A DNA stretch of 64,000 bases, taken from the NCBI GenBank assembly GCA_964577055.1, contig CAZNWC010000006.1:111030-175029 (forward strand). Reading direction: 5' to 3'. Position 1 is the first letter of the stretch. Each line of letters starts with the position of its first letter. Below the pieces are notes generated by a model. That model was not told the origin of the DNA, ran no database searches, and saw only the letters and a list, made by a program, of their open reading frames with translations. This DNA is from PNNG01 sp964577055. Its GTDB lineage: Bacteria; Bacteroidota; Bacteroidia; UBA7662. Shown in pieces: positions 16,452 through 24,555 of this stretch. The position numbers were made by a program, and so were the translations under genes.

Positions 16452-18167
16452 TTATTCAAGCAGCAAACGGGTAGATTTTCGGCCAAAGGAGCCTTCAAAA
16501 TGAAGCAGGTATTGACCTGCCGACACTTCTCCCAGTTGCAAGCTTCCTTGGGGTCCTTCTGCTTTTCCTTGCCAGAGGGTTCTTCCCAACATATCGGTCA
16601 AACGAACGGTAAAAGTGCTGCCATCGGCAAGGTTGGGTATGCGAAAATACACCAGGCCGCGGGCCGGATTAGGGTAAACCAACACCTGATTGTCTTCAGC
16701 CATGGGCTGTACGGATACAGCGAATGGCGAGTTCACCACAAATGAGCCCATCATGCCATCGTCTTCGTGGGTGAGCATGTGGCAGTGGTACATATAGGGC
16801 AAGGTATCGTTCCAAAAAGTTTCGAAACGGGTAATGAAGCGCACGGTGCCCATGGCTGGCACAAAAATCACGTCTTTTCTACCCGCAAGCTGGGCAGCAG
16901 GTGCCGCGCCATTGATGCTGAGCACGTAAAAAGGCACATTGTGCAGGTGGAAGGGGTGCCCAATAGGTGTTTGGTTGCGCAATTCCCAAATTTCGGTATT
17001 GTTGAAAGGCACCCGCTGGTTAATCACGTGCATGTCGAAATGCGTATTGTTGATCATGAAGGGCCCCCGGATGGCCGTTGGGCCCATGACCGCAGGCATA
17101 AAAGTAAGCAAACGGGTGGTGTCGGCCTGGGCCACGGTAGGAATTTGGTGCGCTACCAAGGTGGCAGGAATGCTGGTCACTGGCAAATCGGTAGGAGCAC
17201 CTACATTGATTTGGAGCAGCGTATAATTGGCCCCGTTGCGTGGGTTTTGGCTGTAGCCAGGCAACTGTTGTCCGGGCCCCATGCCTGGTTGCGCAGCCCC
17301 GTAAATGGCGCTGGGCAAGCTGCTACCGTAATTCATGAGCTGGAGGCTTTGTCCGTTTTTGCCCGATAAGTTCACCAGCAATTCGGCCCTTTCGCCGGGT
17401 GCCAGTTGCAGGCGTGTAATGGCTACGGGAGCAGTCAGCAAGCCGCCGTCGGAACCAATCATGTGGAAGCTTTCGTTCGTGCTCAGGCCCAGGTTGTACA
17501 CCCTTTCGAGCGAACCGTTCAGCACGCGCAAACGCACCACTTGGGCGGGCAATTGCACAAATGCATTGCGGGTGCCGTTCACCATCACAGCGGTATCGAG
17601 GTGCTGTTTGATGACCATCTGGTTGTTGGCATCGAACTGCCGGGTTTGGATCACAAGGGGAATATCATCTACCCCATAGCGGCGGGGCAGATTGAGGGTA
17701 GCTTCGAGCGAATCGCGTACGATGATGAAGCCGGCCGCCCCTTTGGCTACCTGTAAGGCCGTTTTGTAGTGCAAATGCGGATGGTACCAATAGGTCGATG
17801 CCCAGTCGAGCACGGTAAATTCGGGCGACCAGGTGGTGCCGGGCAAAATGGTTACATGCGGACCGCCATCGTTATGTGGCGCCACATGCAGGCCGTGCCA
17901 GTGGATGGTCGTCGTATCGGTGAGCGCGTTATTCACCATCATTTTCACCTGCTGGCCTTTTTGCAAAATGAGCGTGGGGGCCAAAAAAGCCCCATTGATG
18001 CCGATGGTTTGGGTTTTGGCTCCTGCATAAAAGGCCATGCTATCGTGCCTGATTTGCAGGTTGTACACGGGGCCGTGCAAGGTATCGGGGATGTGCAAAG
18101 GCTGCTGTGCTTGCAAGGCCGACACACCTACGAGTAATAGTCCAAATACCAATGGTGCAATTTTCAT
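16452..18167 (-). CDS. Multicopper oxidase exported by the type IX secretion system
   Basis: A 571-residue protein with a signal peptide (LVFGLLLVGVSALQAQ) and three cupredoxin domains. All four copper-ligand motifs are present: HWHG near residue 93, YHPHLH near 136, HPFHLH near 408, and YHCHMLTHEDDGM near 457 for the type-1 site. This is the CueO/bilirubin-oxidase type, able to oxidise Cu(I) or phenolic substrates with O2. The last 75 residues (VYPNPARGLVYF to the end) are a T9SS type A sorting domain, so the enzyme should be secreted or placed on the cell surface rather than left in the periplasm. It lies downstream of the TonB receptor gene with a 77-base spacer holding possible operator half-sites. 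A role in copper tolerance is inferred. Confidence 0.88.
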   Translation of the reverse strand: MKIAPLVFGLLLVGVSALQAQQPLHIPDTLHGPVYNLQIRHDSMAFYAGAKTQTIGINGAFLAPTLILQKGQQVKMMVNNALTDTTTIHWHGLHVAPHNDGGPHVTILPGTTWSPEFTVLDWASTYWYHPHLHYKTALQVAKGAAGFIIVRDSLEATLNLPRRYGVDDIPLVIQTRQFDANNQMVIKQHLDTAVMVNGTRNAFVQLPAQVVRLRVLNGSLERVYNLGLSTNESFHMIGSDGGLLTAPVAITRLQLAPGERAELLVNLSGKNGQSLQLMNYGSSLPSAIYGAAQPGMGPGQQLPGYSQNPRNGANYTLLQINVGAPTDLPVTSIPATLVAHQIPTVAQADTTRLLTFMPAVMGPTAIRGPFMINNTHFDMHVINQRVPFNNTEIWELRNQTPIGHPFHLHNVPFYVLSINGAAPAAQLAGRKDVIFVPAMGTVRFITRFETFWNDTLPYMYHCHMLTHEDDGMMGSFVVNSPFAVSVQPMAEDNQVLVYPNPARGLVYFRIPNLADGSTFTVRLTDMLGRTLWQGKAEGPQGSLQLGEVSAGQYLLHFEGSFGRKSTRLLLE

Positions 18168-18177
18168 CTCAAAGAGG

Positions 18178-18198
18178 TTAGCTAGTAAAATTAGCTAA
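18178..18198 (-). promoter_or_regulatory. Inverted repeat upstream of the multicopper oxidase gene
   Basis: TTAGCTA (18178-18184) and TAGCTAA (18192-18198) form a perfect inverted repeat with a 7-base spacer. The second lies within the self-palindromic TTAGCTAA. It sits 10-30 bases upstream of the ATG and could be an operator for a metal-responsive regulator. No T run follows, so it is not an obvious terminator. Confidence 0.4.
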
Positions 18199-18244
18199 GC
18201 GGCAACAAAGATGTGTAACGCAATTAACATTTGCACTGGACACC

Positions 18245-20587
18245 TCAGTACACCCATCGCAAACTCAGCAGCAAAGTCCTTGGCCGAAGCGGTCCGTACA
18301 CATAGGCGGCGTCGCGGTTGGGGCCTGTATCCAAATCGCGCTGGAAGCTGTTGAACAGGTTTTGCACACCCAAACTGCTTTCGAGCCGCATGCGTTTGGT
18401 AAGCACCCAGTTGCGTTCCACGAAAAACCCAGCATCCACAAAAGTTGGGCTGCGCTTGAGCGCGGTAAAGGCGGTTTCGGCATCGAGCACGTGTGGCACC
18501 CACATGCGGCCAGTGTAAAGCAGGCTGCTTTGCAGGGTCCAGCCTTTGCCTAGTGGTTGGCGGTAAGTGGCATAACCGTAGGCATCGGGGGTACGGAGCA
18601 TGCGGTTGGTGGTGGTGAGGCTGTCGCCATTGGCGCTTTCCCAAAGCACTTCGGCCTCGCTCAACAAGGCTTGCTGCCAGGTAAAGCCCAACTCGAGGGT
18701 CGCTCCCCCATCCAAAGCCAACTGCTGGGTGAGGTTTACACCAAATACGGTGGCTCCGCTGCCGTTGCGTTTGTTGATGACTTGGGTGCCGCCGGGCAGT
18801 ATTTCGGCGTCGAGCAGCAAAAAGGGATTTTGCAGGCGGGTGTAAAAGGCTTCGAACCCAAAACGCTGCTGGGTATTTCCGATCGGATGGTCGTTTTCGT
18901 AGGCCAGGGATATACTGTTCGATCGCTCAGGCACCAAATCGTTGCCCAGGCGGACGAAACGCGCCGAGCCACCCACCAAGGCGATGTGCAAATCTTCGTC
19001 GAAAGCCTGTGGTGCACGGTAACCTTGGGCCCAATTCAAACGAATGCGGTTGTGGTCGTTGGCATTCAAGAGCAGGCTGGTGCGGGGCAACAACAAAGGG
19101 AAAAGGCGGTCTTGCAGCACCACATCGGTGGCCAAATCGTAACGGCCTTGCAGGCGCACCTGGTCGAAACGCAGCCCACCCAACAGCTTCAGCCGCTTGC
19201 TGAGGCGGTATTCGGCTTGCACAAAGCTGCCCCAAACACGGTATTCCTGGTCGAGCAGGCGGCGGTAGCCTGGCATGGCATCGGTAATGCGGTTGTGCCA
19301 ATGTTCGAGACCACTTACCAGCTGCAGTTGGTCGCTGGGGTTCCACTGCCAGTTGAGTCCACTCACCAGCGAGCGGTCGTTGGCCTCACCATAGGCGTTG
19401 AGGGCCAATAAATCAGCTTCGGTGAGGCTGTCGCCAGGCGCCAGTACCCTTCCACCGCCGCCGTAATAGCTATTGCGGCGGGTAAATTGGCTGGCATTGT
19501 ACACTTGCAGGCGGTGGCGGTAATCGGCGCTGTACCAGCTTAGCTCGTTGCGGAAGCCCAAAACGCGGTGCTCTAACTGTTCGGCAATGGCCGATTGGTG
19601 GGGCAAGAGGTCGAAATCGCTGCCTCCGCGGCGGAATTCGTGTAGGCCGTATACATGTCCTTTCCAATGCAGGCGTTTGCTGAAGTGGTGGAAGCCATTG
19701 GCCCCCACATTGCCCCCGTTCAAGAGGGTGAGGTCGCTGATTTGGTCGGCATTGTGGTCGTACCAATCGCGGAAACGCCGGGTGCCGTAGAGGGTCACGC
19801 CCGAGCGGAGGTCGTCGCTCACCAAATCGAGGTGGAATTGTGTATTGCTTTCGAGGCTGCGGCCGCCGATGAGGGCGTTCTGCTGCCACAGGCTGAAGCC
19901 GTTGGCCACGGGTTCGCGGGTAATCAGGTTCACGGTTCCTGCAATGGCATTGCCGCCGTAGAGTACCGAACCGCCGCCGCGTACCACTTCCAAGCGACCA
20001 ATCATGGCGGTAGGTAGTTGGTCGAGGCCATACACCCCATTCAATGCACTGAAAACAGGTCGGCCGTCGAGCAGCAATTGGGTGTAGGCGCCGGGCAAAC
20101 CATTGAGGCGCACCGCTGTGAAACCACAACTCTGGCAATTATTTTCGGTGCGGATGCCTGCGCCAAAAGGCAAACCTTCGGTGAGGGCGGGTGCTTGCAA
20201 TTGCCGCATTTGGGCGGCTGCAAGTACTTGTACAGGTACCGTGGCTTCACGCCGGTCGGTTTCTACCCTGCTGGCACTTACCACCACTTGCGAAAGGCCC
20301 AGCCTGTCGGTACGTAGTACCAATTGCAAGGTCGATTTTGCCGAAACAACCAAGGTGTCAAGGGTTTCAAAACCCAAATAGCTGATGCGCAATTGCACAG
20401 GCAATTGGTCGACATTTAGGCTAAAACTGCCGTCGTAAGCACTTACTGTACCCAATTCAGCCTGTTGCGTTTGGATGTGGGCACCGGCCAACGGCTGCTT
20501 GCCATCACTCAATCTTCCATGCAGCACCACTTGGGCCAAGCCCTGATGGGCCAGTAGCAAACACCATAAGACAAGCAAATTTTTCAC
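18245..20587 (-). CDS. TonB-dependent receptor with carboxypeptidase-like N-terminal domain (metal-responsive)
   Basis: A 780-residue outer-membrane receptor. It has a signal peptide, then a carboxypeptidase-regulatory-like domain (VVLHGRLSDGKQPLAGAHI) to about residue 100. The plug begins at VVVSASRVETDRREATVPV and contains ENNCQSCGFTAVRLNGLPG with a close Cys pair. The barrel ends in LSLRWVY. The CxxC-bearing plug and the neighbours (multicopper oxidase, MbnP/MbnH-like genes) suggest uptake of a metal or metal chelate. The start is GTG at 20587, giving a proper signal peptide. A -7 promoter box ends 4 bases before it and two tandem operator-like palindromes lie upstream, so it is probably repressed by a DtxR/MntR-type regulator. 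Substrate unknown. Confidence 0.83.
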   Translation of the reverse strand: MKNLLVLWCLLLAHQGLAQVVLHGRLSDGKQPLAGAHIQTQQAELGTVSAYDGSFSLNVDQLPVQLRISYLGFETLDTLVVSAKSTLQLVLRTDRLGLSQVVVSASRVETDRREATVPVQVLAAAQMRQLQAPALTEGLPFGAGIRTENNCQSCGFTAVRLNGLPGAYTQLLLDGRPVFSALNGVYGLDQLPTAMIGRLEVVRGGGSVLYGGNAIAGTVNLITREPVANGFSLWQQNALIGGRSLESNTQFHLDLVSDDLRSGVTLYGTRRFRDWYDHNADQISDLTLLNGGNVGANGFHHFSKRLHWKGHVYGLHEFRRGGSDFDLLPHQSAIAEQLEHRVLGFRNELSWYSADYRHRLQVYNASQFTRRNSYYGGGGRVLAPGDSLTEADLLALNAYGEANDRSLVSGLNWQWNPSDQLQLVSGLEHWHNRITDAMPGYRRLLDQEYRVWGSFVQAEYRLSKRLKLLGGLRFDQVRLQGRYDLATDVVLQDRLFPLLLPRTSLLLNANDHNRIRLNWAQGYRAPQAFDEDLHIALVGGSARFVRLGNDLVPERSNSISLAYENDHPIGNTQQRFGFEAFYTRLQNPFLLLDAEILPGGTQVINKRNGSGATVFGVNLTQQLALDGGATLELGFTWQQALLSEAEVLWESANGDSLTTTNRMLRTPDAYGYATYRQPLGKGWTLQSSLLYTGRMWVPHVLDAETAFTALKRSPTFVDAGFFVERNWVLTKRMRLESSLGVQNLFNSFQRDLDTGPNRDAAYVYGPLRPRTLLLSLRWVY

Positions 20588-20591
20588 AGTG

Positions 20592-20599
20592 CAAATATA
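20592..20599 (-). promoter_or_regulatory. -7 promoter element of the TonB receptor gene
   Basis: Minus-strand TATATTTG fits TAnnTTTG exactly. Only CACT separates it from the GTG start, so the transcript may be leaderless. Confidence 0.6.
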
Positions 20600-20616
20600 G
20601 CAGCCTTATTTTAAAT

Positions 20617-20652
20617 TTAGACAAGTCTAATTTAATAAATAGACAATGCTAA
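20617..20652. promoter_or_regulatory. Tandem DtxR/MntR-like operator palindromes
   Basis: TTAGACAAGTCTAA (20617-20630) has perfect 6-base arms around AA. A weaker copy, ATAGACAATGCTAA (20639-20652), is centred 22 bases further. Both lie in the -33/upstream region of the TonB receptor promoter, in the 149-base space shared with gluQ. The sequence resembles operators bound by metal-dependent DtxR/MntR/TroR repressors. Confidence 0.6.
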
Positions 20653-20736
20653 TGTTGATTGTTTCGCACGAGAAAATGCCCGAATGCAAGCGGAATAGTA
20701 AAAAATAGCGCAGTTTAGTGTTTCAATTGCAAATAG

Positions 20737-21588
20737 GTGCACAATCAACCTTCCATAACACGCATCGCCCCCACGCCCAGCGGCTTTTTGCATGTGGGGA
20801 ATGTGTTTGCCTTTTTACACACAGCTCAATTGGCCAAGGAACTGGGCTGGCGCCTGCGTCTGCGCATCGACGACCTGGACCGCAGCCGCTTCCGGCAAGC
20901 GTATTTGGAAGATATTTTCGCCGTTTTAGCCACCTTGGGCATTCATTGGGAGGAGGGTCCCCGCGATACAGCAGATTTTTTAGCGCATTACCGACAGGAG
21001 TTGCGCTTGCCGCTTTATCAAAGATACCTCCAACAATTGCGCGATGCCGGTTGGGTGTATGCGTGCAGCTGCAGTCGCTCGCAGTTGGCCGGCTACGAGC
21101 AATATCCTGGTACTTGCCGCCACAAACAGCTGTCGCTCGATGACCCCAACTTGCCTTGGCGCCTGCGTTTGCCGGAGGATGCAGCCGTACAGCTGCTCGA
21201 CCTACAAGGAATGGCCCAAACCATCCCCTTAGGGGGCTTGCTGGGCGATCCGGTGGTTTTGCGCAAGGCCGAAAAGGGCATCCGCTGGCCGGCTTACCAC
21301 TTGGCTTGTGTAGCCGACGACGTGTTGTACGAAACCACCCACATCGTTCGCGGACAAGACCTATACGAAAGCACCTTGATTCAGCTATTTCTGGCGAAAT
21401 GCCTGAGTTTATCAGCCTTCACCCAAATCTGTTTTGAGCACCACCCCTTGCTCACCACGCCCGATGGCCGCAAGCTCAGCAAATCGGCAGGTGACCACAA
21501 GGGCCGATCGTTGTTGGAAGATTACCCGAGTCAAGCGGCCCTGTTGGCCCTGGTGAGCCAATGGGTGGGACAAAATGATACGTTTTGA
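20737..21588 (+). CDS. gluQ: Glutamyl-Q tRNA(Asp) synthetase-like protein
   Basis: A 283-residue class I synthetase catalytic core without an anticodon-binding domain, as in GluQ-RS, which places glutamate on queuosine-34 of tRNA-Asp. The HIGH-like motif is PTPSGFLHVGN near residue 13. The zinc site is CSCS...Y...C (CSCSRSQLAGYEQYPGTC) near residue 110. The KMSKS-like motif is GRKLSKSAG near residue 250. Full glutamyl-tRNA synthetases are about 470-500 residues, so length and the zinc site favour GluQ. The start is GTG at 20737. It is divergent from the TonB receptor gene and shares its upstream region. Confidence 0.87.
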   Translation: MHNQPSITRIAPTPSGFLHVGNVFAFLHTAQLAKELGWRLRLRIDDLDRSRFRQAYLEDIFAVLATLGIHWEEGPRDTADFLAHYRQELRLPLYQRYLQQLRDAGWVYACSCSRSQLAGYEQYPGTCRHKQLSLDDPNLPWRLRLPEDAAVQLLDLQGMAQTIPLGGLLGDPVVLRKAEKGIRWPAYHLACVADDVLYETTHIVRGQDLYESTLIQLFLAKCLSLSAFTQICFEHHPLLTTPDGRKLSKSAGDHKGRSLLEDYPSQAALLALVSQWVGQNDTF

Positions 21589-21621
21589 TTCGGAATGATA
21601 CGCAGTTGATACGCAAAGTGA
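21576..21621. repeat. TGATACG repeats downstream of the fic gene
   Basis: Three copies of TGATACG lie in 46 bases, just after the gluQ stop and before the fic stop. The last, TGATACGCAAAGTGA (21607-21621), is an exact 15-base copy of the outermost repeat on the other side of fic (22832-22846). Confidence 0.75.
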
Positions 21622-21702
21622 AGCTGCTTTCTAACCACTCGATGTTTTACAAGCTTGCCATGTTGTATGTGTAGAAAGGCTTTCGCTTATCCTTGAGCCG
21701 GC

Positions 21703-22743
21703 TTATTTAACTACATAACTCACGCCACGCCCTACGCCTTGTTTTGTGATCAAATCCTTTTTGGTTAAGTCGCTCAAGAGGCGCTTCACGGTAGGCAAAG
21801 GCATATTGAGTTTATCGGCCATTTCGCTCGATTGTATGTTCGGACGGCTTTGAATGAGGAAGTAGATGGCCCTTTCTTTGGGCGAAAGTTGGGTTTCGAT
21901 GCCACTATGATGCAGTTTTTGGAGCAATTGCTGCTGAATATTCCGCAAACAGTGCAAGAAGAAGCGTATCCATGCGGCGAGGTCTTCATGAGGGCGTTGT
22001 GCCTGACAACTTCTTAAAACCTGGTAATATTCGTTTTTTCTGTGCTCTATTTCGTGCTCAAAACTCACGTACTCTATCCATTTGTAGCCTGTTTGTAGCA
22101 GGAGTAAGGTAGAAATCAATCGGCTCAAACGCCCATTTCCGTCTTGGAAAGGGTGTATACTTAAAAACTCATAAACAAAAGCAGCGGTTTTAATCAAAGC
22201 ATGCACCTCAGTTTCGCTTTGGTACCAAGCGAGCATGGCCAGCATGGCATTGTCGGTGGCAAAGCCAGCTTCGGTGGTTTGAAAGATGATTTGCTTGCTG
22301 CCATCGGCAAATGAGGCTTCAACTGCGTTGTTGTGTTGTTTGTAATCGCCTTTATGCCATTGGTCTTTGTCGCTGTACCTCAATAACCGGTGATGCAGGC
22401 TTTTCAAATTGCTTTCGGTGAGTTTTATGTCTTGGTAAGACGCGGAAATTAGATCCATCACCTCAAAATAGCCTACCACTTCTTGGGCATCGCGGTCGGT
22501 GAGCTTGGTTAAATCTAATTGCTGCAGCAATACATCCACCTCTTCGTCGCTCATGCGGTTGCCCTCAATGCGGTTCGAAGCACCTACGCTGCGCACAGTG
22601 GCCATGGATTTCAACTCCTTGAGACTTTGCCCTTCTTTGCGCTCAATGGCTGTCCAGTTGGCATCAAAACGATCGATTTCACTGATCATTTGAATCAACT
22701 TCCAATCAATATTCAGCTTGAAATGGTATACTGCCCCGATCAT
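21703..22743 (-). CDS. Fic family protein with C-terminal winged helix
   Basis: A 346-residue protein with the complete Fic catalytic motif HPFQDGNGRLSR (residues 197-208), so AMP transfer from ATP to a protein hydroxyl is likely. The N-terminal region carries SNRIEGN (Ser 56, Glu 60), matching the (S/T)xxxE(G/N) inhibitory helix that blocks ATP in class II Fic proteins. Residues 285-346 form a winged-helix DNA-binding domain (SSEMADKLNMPLPTVKRLL). Both flanks hold clusters of TGATACG repeats, which could be autoregulatory binding sites. Target unknown. It lies between gluQ and recX with no functional link to either. Confidence 0.88.
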   Translation of the reverse strand: MIGAVYHFKLNIDWKLIQMISEIDRFDANWTAIERKEGQSLKELKSMATVRSVGASNRIEGNRMSDEEVDVLLQQLDLTKLTDRDAQEVVGYFEVMDLISASYQDIKLTESNLKSLHHRLLRYSDKDQWHKGDYKQHNNAVEASFADGSKQIIFQTTEAGFATDNAMLAMLAWYQSETEVHALIKTAAFVYEFLSIHPFQDGNGRLSRLISTLLLLQTGYKWIEYVSFEHEIEHRKNEYYQVLRSCQAQRPHEDLAAWIRFFLHCLRNIQQQLLQKLHHSGIETQLSPKERAIYFLIQSRPNIQSSEMADKLNMPLPTVKRLLSDLTKKDLITKQGVGRGVSYVVK

Positions 22744-22745
22744 TT

Positions 22746-22846
22746 TGATACGCTATGATGCGCAAATATACGAAAATGATACGCAAATACAATCGCTCAA
22801 TGATACGCTATGATACGTAAATATGCGATAATGATACGCAAAGTGA
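22746..22846. repeat. TGATACG repeat cluster upstream of the fic gene
   Basis: Six copies of TGATACG or one-base variants lie in 101 bases, starting 3 bases before the fic ATG. Several extend to TGATACGCAAATA. On the minus strand some copies contain TATTTGCG, overlapping likely -7 promoter elements, so the repeats could be operators for the winged helix of Fic itself. Confidence 0.8.
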
Positions 22847-22857
22847 TGGGTGCTACC

Positions 22858-23328
22858 TTATTGTCTAGCCAGTCGGCTCACGGTCTCCCACACCGCATCA
22901 CTTTCAAAGCCTTTGCTTAGGAGGAAACGGGCCAATTTGTGCTTGCGAATCAAAGCCGTCTCGTTTTTCAGCGCTTCCCATTTGCGTATGGCTGCCTTTT
23001 GGAGGGCGTCTTGGTATTCGTCGGAAAGCAGTTCTTTGAGTGCCTCACGGATGCAGTAGTCAGATACCTGCTTGAGTTTGAGTCCCTGCTTGATTTTTTG
23101 CACCCCCCACTGTTTTTGCCGCATTTTGCTGCGGGCGTAAAGTTTGGCGTAACGCAGTTCGTTGAGGTAGTTTTCGGCTACGAGCGTAGCCACCAGTTCA
23201 TCGTGTTCTTGCCAGGGCACCTCCCAATCGCGCAGCTTTGCCTTTACCTCGCTGTGACAGCGCTCCTGGTAAGCGCAGTAGTGGCGCAAGCGGTCGAGCG
23301 GAGAGGCGTTTTTGGGTGGGCGGGGCAT
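22858..23328 (-). CDS. recX: Regulatory protein RecX
   Basis: A 156-residue all-helical protein of RecX type: three tandem three-helix repeats with RLRHYCAYQERCHSEVKAKL, YLNELRYAKLYARSK and WGVQKIKQGLKLKQVSDYCI, typical of the family. RecX binds RecA filaments and inhibits or modulates recombination and SOS induction. recA is not in the window. The stop lies 12 bases from the TGATACG repeat cluster. Codon use looks like the neighbouring core genes. Confidence 0.87.
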   Translation of the reverse strand: MPRPPKNASPLDRLRHYCAYQERCHSEVKAKLRDWEVPWQEHDELVATLVAENYLNELRYAKLYARSKMRQKQWGVQKIKQGLKLKQVSDYCIREALKELLSDEYQDALQKAAIRKWEALKNETALIRKHKLARFLLSKGFESDAVWETVSRLARQ

Positions 23329-23359
23329 TTGACAACTTAAACTTCAAAAAGTGGGATAT

Positions 23360-23707
23360 TCAGCGCTTTTCTTCTTGCTGAATGACAATGGTTAATTGTG
23401 CTGCAAGTTGGGGGATCTTATTTACTATGACATCCCAAACAATATGGTAATTAACCCCGATGTAGTCGTGAATCAACCGATCTCGCATGCCAGCCATCGA
23501 TTTCCATTCGATACTTGACCACATCAGCTTTTTGTCGGCAGGAATTTGTTTGGTAGCTTCACCTATGATTTCCAGACTTCGCACGCAAGCCCTTTTGAGG
23601 GTTTCGTCGGCCAAAAAACCTTCCTTTTTTAGGTCGTGGCTAATGGCCAATAAATAAAGACATTCATCGGCAATGTGTTTTAAATACAGCAATGCGTCTT
23701 TACGCAT
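23360..23707 (-). CDS. hepT: HepT-like HEPN ribonuclease toxin (DUF86)
   Basis: A 115-residue helical protein with the HEPN nuclease motif RDRLIHDY (Arg 75, His 80, Tyr 82; RX4HXY). HepT toxins cleave RNA. In known pairs the partner MntA AMPylates the motif tyrosine to switch the toxin off. The upstream gene encodes such a partner and overlaps this one by 8 bases, the normal antitoxin-then-toxin order. All key toxin residues are present, so it should be active if expressed without its partner. Confidence 0.87.
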   Translation of the reverse strand: MRKDALLYLKHIADECLYLLAISHDLKKEGFLADETLKRACVRSLEIIGEATKQIPADKKLMWSSIEWKSMAGMRDRLIHDYIGVNYHIVWDVIVNKIPQLAAQLTIVIQQEEKR

Positions 23708-23996
23708 AAACGGTATCTAAAATGATTTGTGGCCCTATATGCGGACTTAGGCCATGCAACGTTACCACCTTGACTTTTTGTGCAGGAAAAAGCAGTTCCA
23801 AAAAGTCAGCACAGGCTACAAGGTTGTCGAAGGTTTCCTGCTCCTCGAAGAAGTCGACCAACAAATCCAGATCGCTTTCAGGATGCGCCACTCCCTGATT
23901 AAAAGAACCGAAAAGCCCTACCTTGCGCACACCTAGTTTGGCCAAGTTTAACTCGTTGGCTTTGAGCGTATGCAATATGATTTGGCGCGTAAGCAT
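23700..23996 (-). CDS. mntA: MntA-like minimal nucleotidyltransferase antitoxin
   Basis: A 98-residue minimal nucleotidyltransferase with the GSX10DXD motif: Gly 30-Ser 31, Asp 42 and Asp 44 in GLFGSFNQGVAHPESDLDLL. It pairs with HepT and would AMPylate its motif tyrosine. The third catalytic acid of this fold usually lies in a V-D-L-V-T stretch. Here the matching stretch is KVKVVT with Lys 76 (codon AAG), so that acid seems absent. The pair overlaps by 8 bases. A TAAATTTG promoter ends 7 bases before the ATG. Confidence 0.83.
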   Translation of the reverse strand: MLTRQIILHTLKANELNLAKLGVRKVGLFGSFNQGVAHPESDLDLLVDFFEEQETFDNLVACADFLELLFPAQKVKVVTLHGLSPHIGPQIILDTVYA

Positions 23997-24003
23997 AACA
24001 TTT

Positions 24004-24011
24004 CAAATTTA
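24004..24011 (-). promoter_or_regulatory. -7 promoter element of mntA-hepT
   Basis: Minus-strand TAAATTTG fits TAnnTTTG and ends 7 bases before the mntA ATG. Confidence 0.5.
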
Positions 24012-24054
24012 GCCTTTTTGAGGCAAATCCAAAAAAAACGGAGGCCTCGCGCTA

Positions 24055-24555
24055 TCAAAGCGTCCCAATCACATGCAACTGCTCTAAGTTGGGGGTTGGA
24101 CTGCCTCCTTTGCGCTCGAGGGTGATGGCAAAGGTCTGGGCCTGCCCAAAATCCTTCATTTTGAGGCTTCCTTGTCCGAGGTCGAATACACCAGCATCTT
24201 GCGGCTAACCATCTACAATGGCCCACAGCTGGTATTTTTGGTCGGCACCGGGTTGTGCCAAGTCGTTTGCCCAGAGGTATACCTCCGCACTTCCGGGATT
24301 CCAGGCCACCAAAGCCGAGGCTTCGGGGTGTTTTTCGGTGGCTTTGAGGTTCACCAAACGGAAATCGGGCTTGGCAATGAGGGCCAGTAACTCGCTGCTT
24401 TCGCTGGCACGGGCTTGCAGCACATCACGCTCGGCGGCCAGCACTTCGGGGTGGTGGTGTGCCATTTCTTCCACCTTGGCCATTTCTTCGGGTTCTAACG
24501 AACCCATCACGTACAGCTCGAGGATGCTGGATGTTATATAGGCTTCGGGAGTCAC
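24055..24555 (-). pseudogene. Anti-sigma factor (RskA-like) with an in-frame amber codon
   Basis: Reads from ATG at 24555: an N-terminal zinc-finger-less anti-sigma region (LELYVMGSLEPEEMAKVEEM), then the anti-sigma-K C-terminal domain (LVAWNPGSAEVYLWANDL, YQLWAIVDG). A TAG at 24207-24205 interrupts it. The same frame then continues as PQDAGVFDLGQGSLKMKDFG to LEQLHVIGTL and a TGA at 24057-24055, which is the normal end of this domain. The family usually has Lys or another residue at the amber position (AIVDGKP). No usual membrane helix is obvious. The ATG overlaps the sigma gene's TGA by 4 bases. This is a nonsense mutation or a sequence error; the adjacent sigma gene is damaged as well. Confidence 0.82.

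Noticed and set aside
18557..19411. 284-codon frame opposite the TonB receptor
   Set aside because: Shadow frame of a GC-rich gene; no recognisable features.
21576..22846. CRISPR array around the fic gene
   Set aside because: The repeated unit is only 7-15 bases with irregular spacing, and there are no cas genes.
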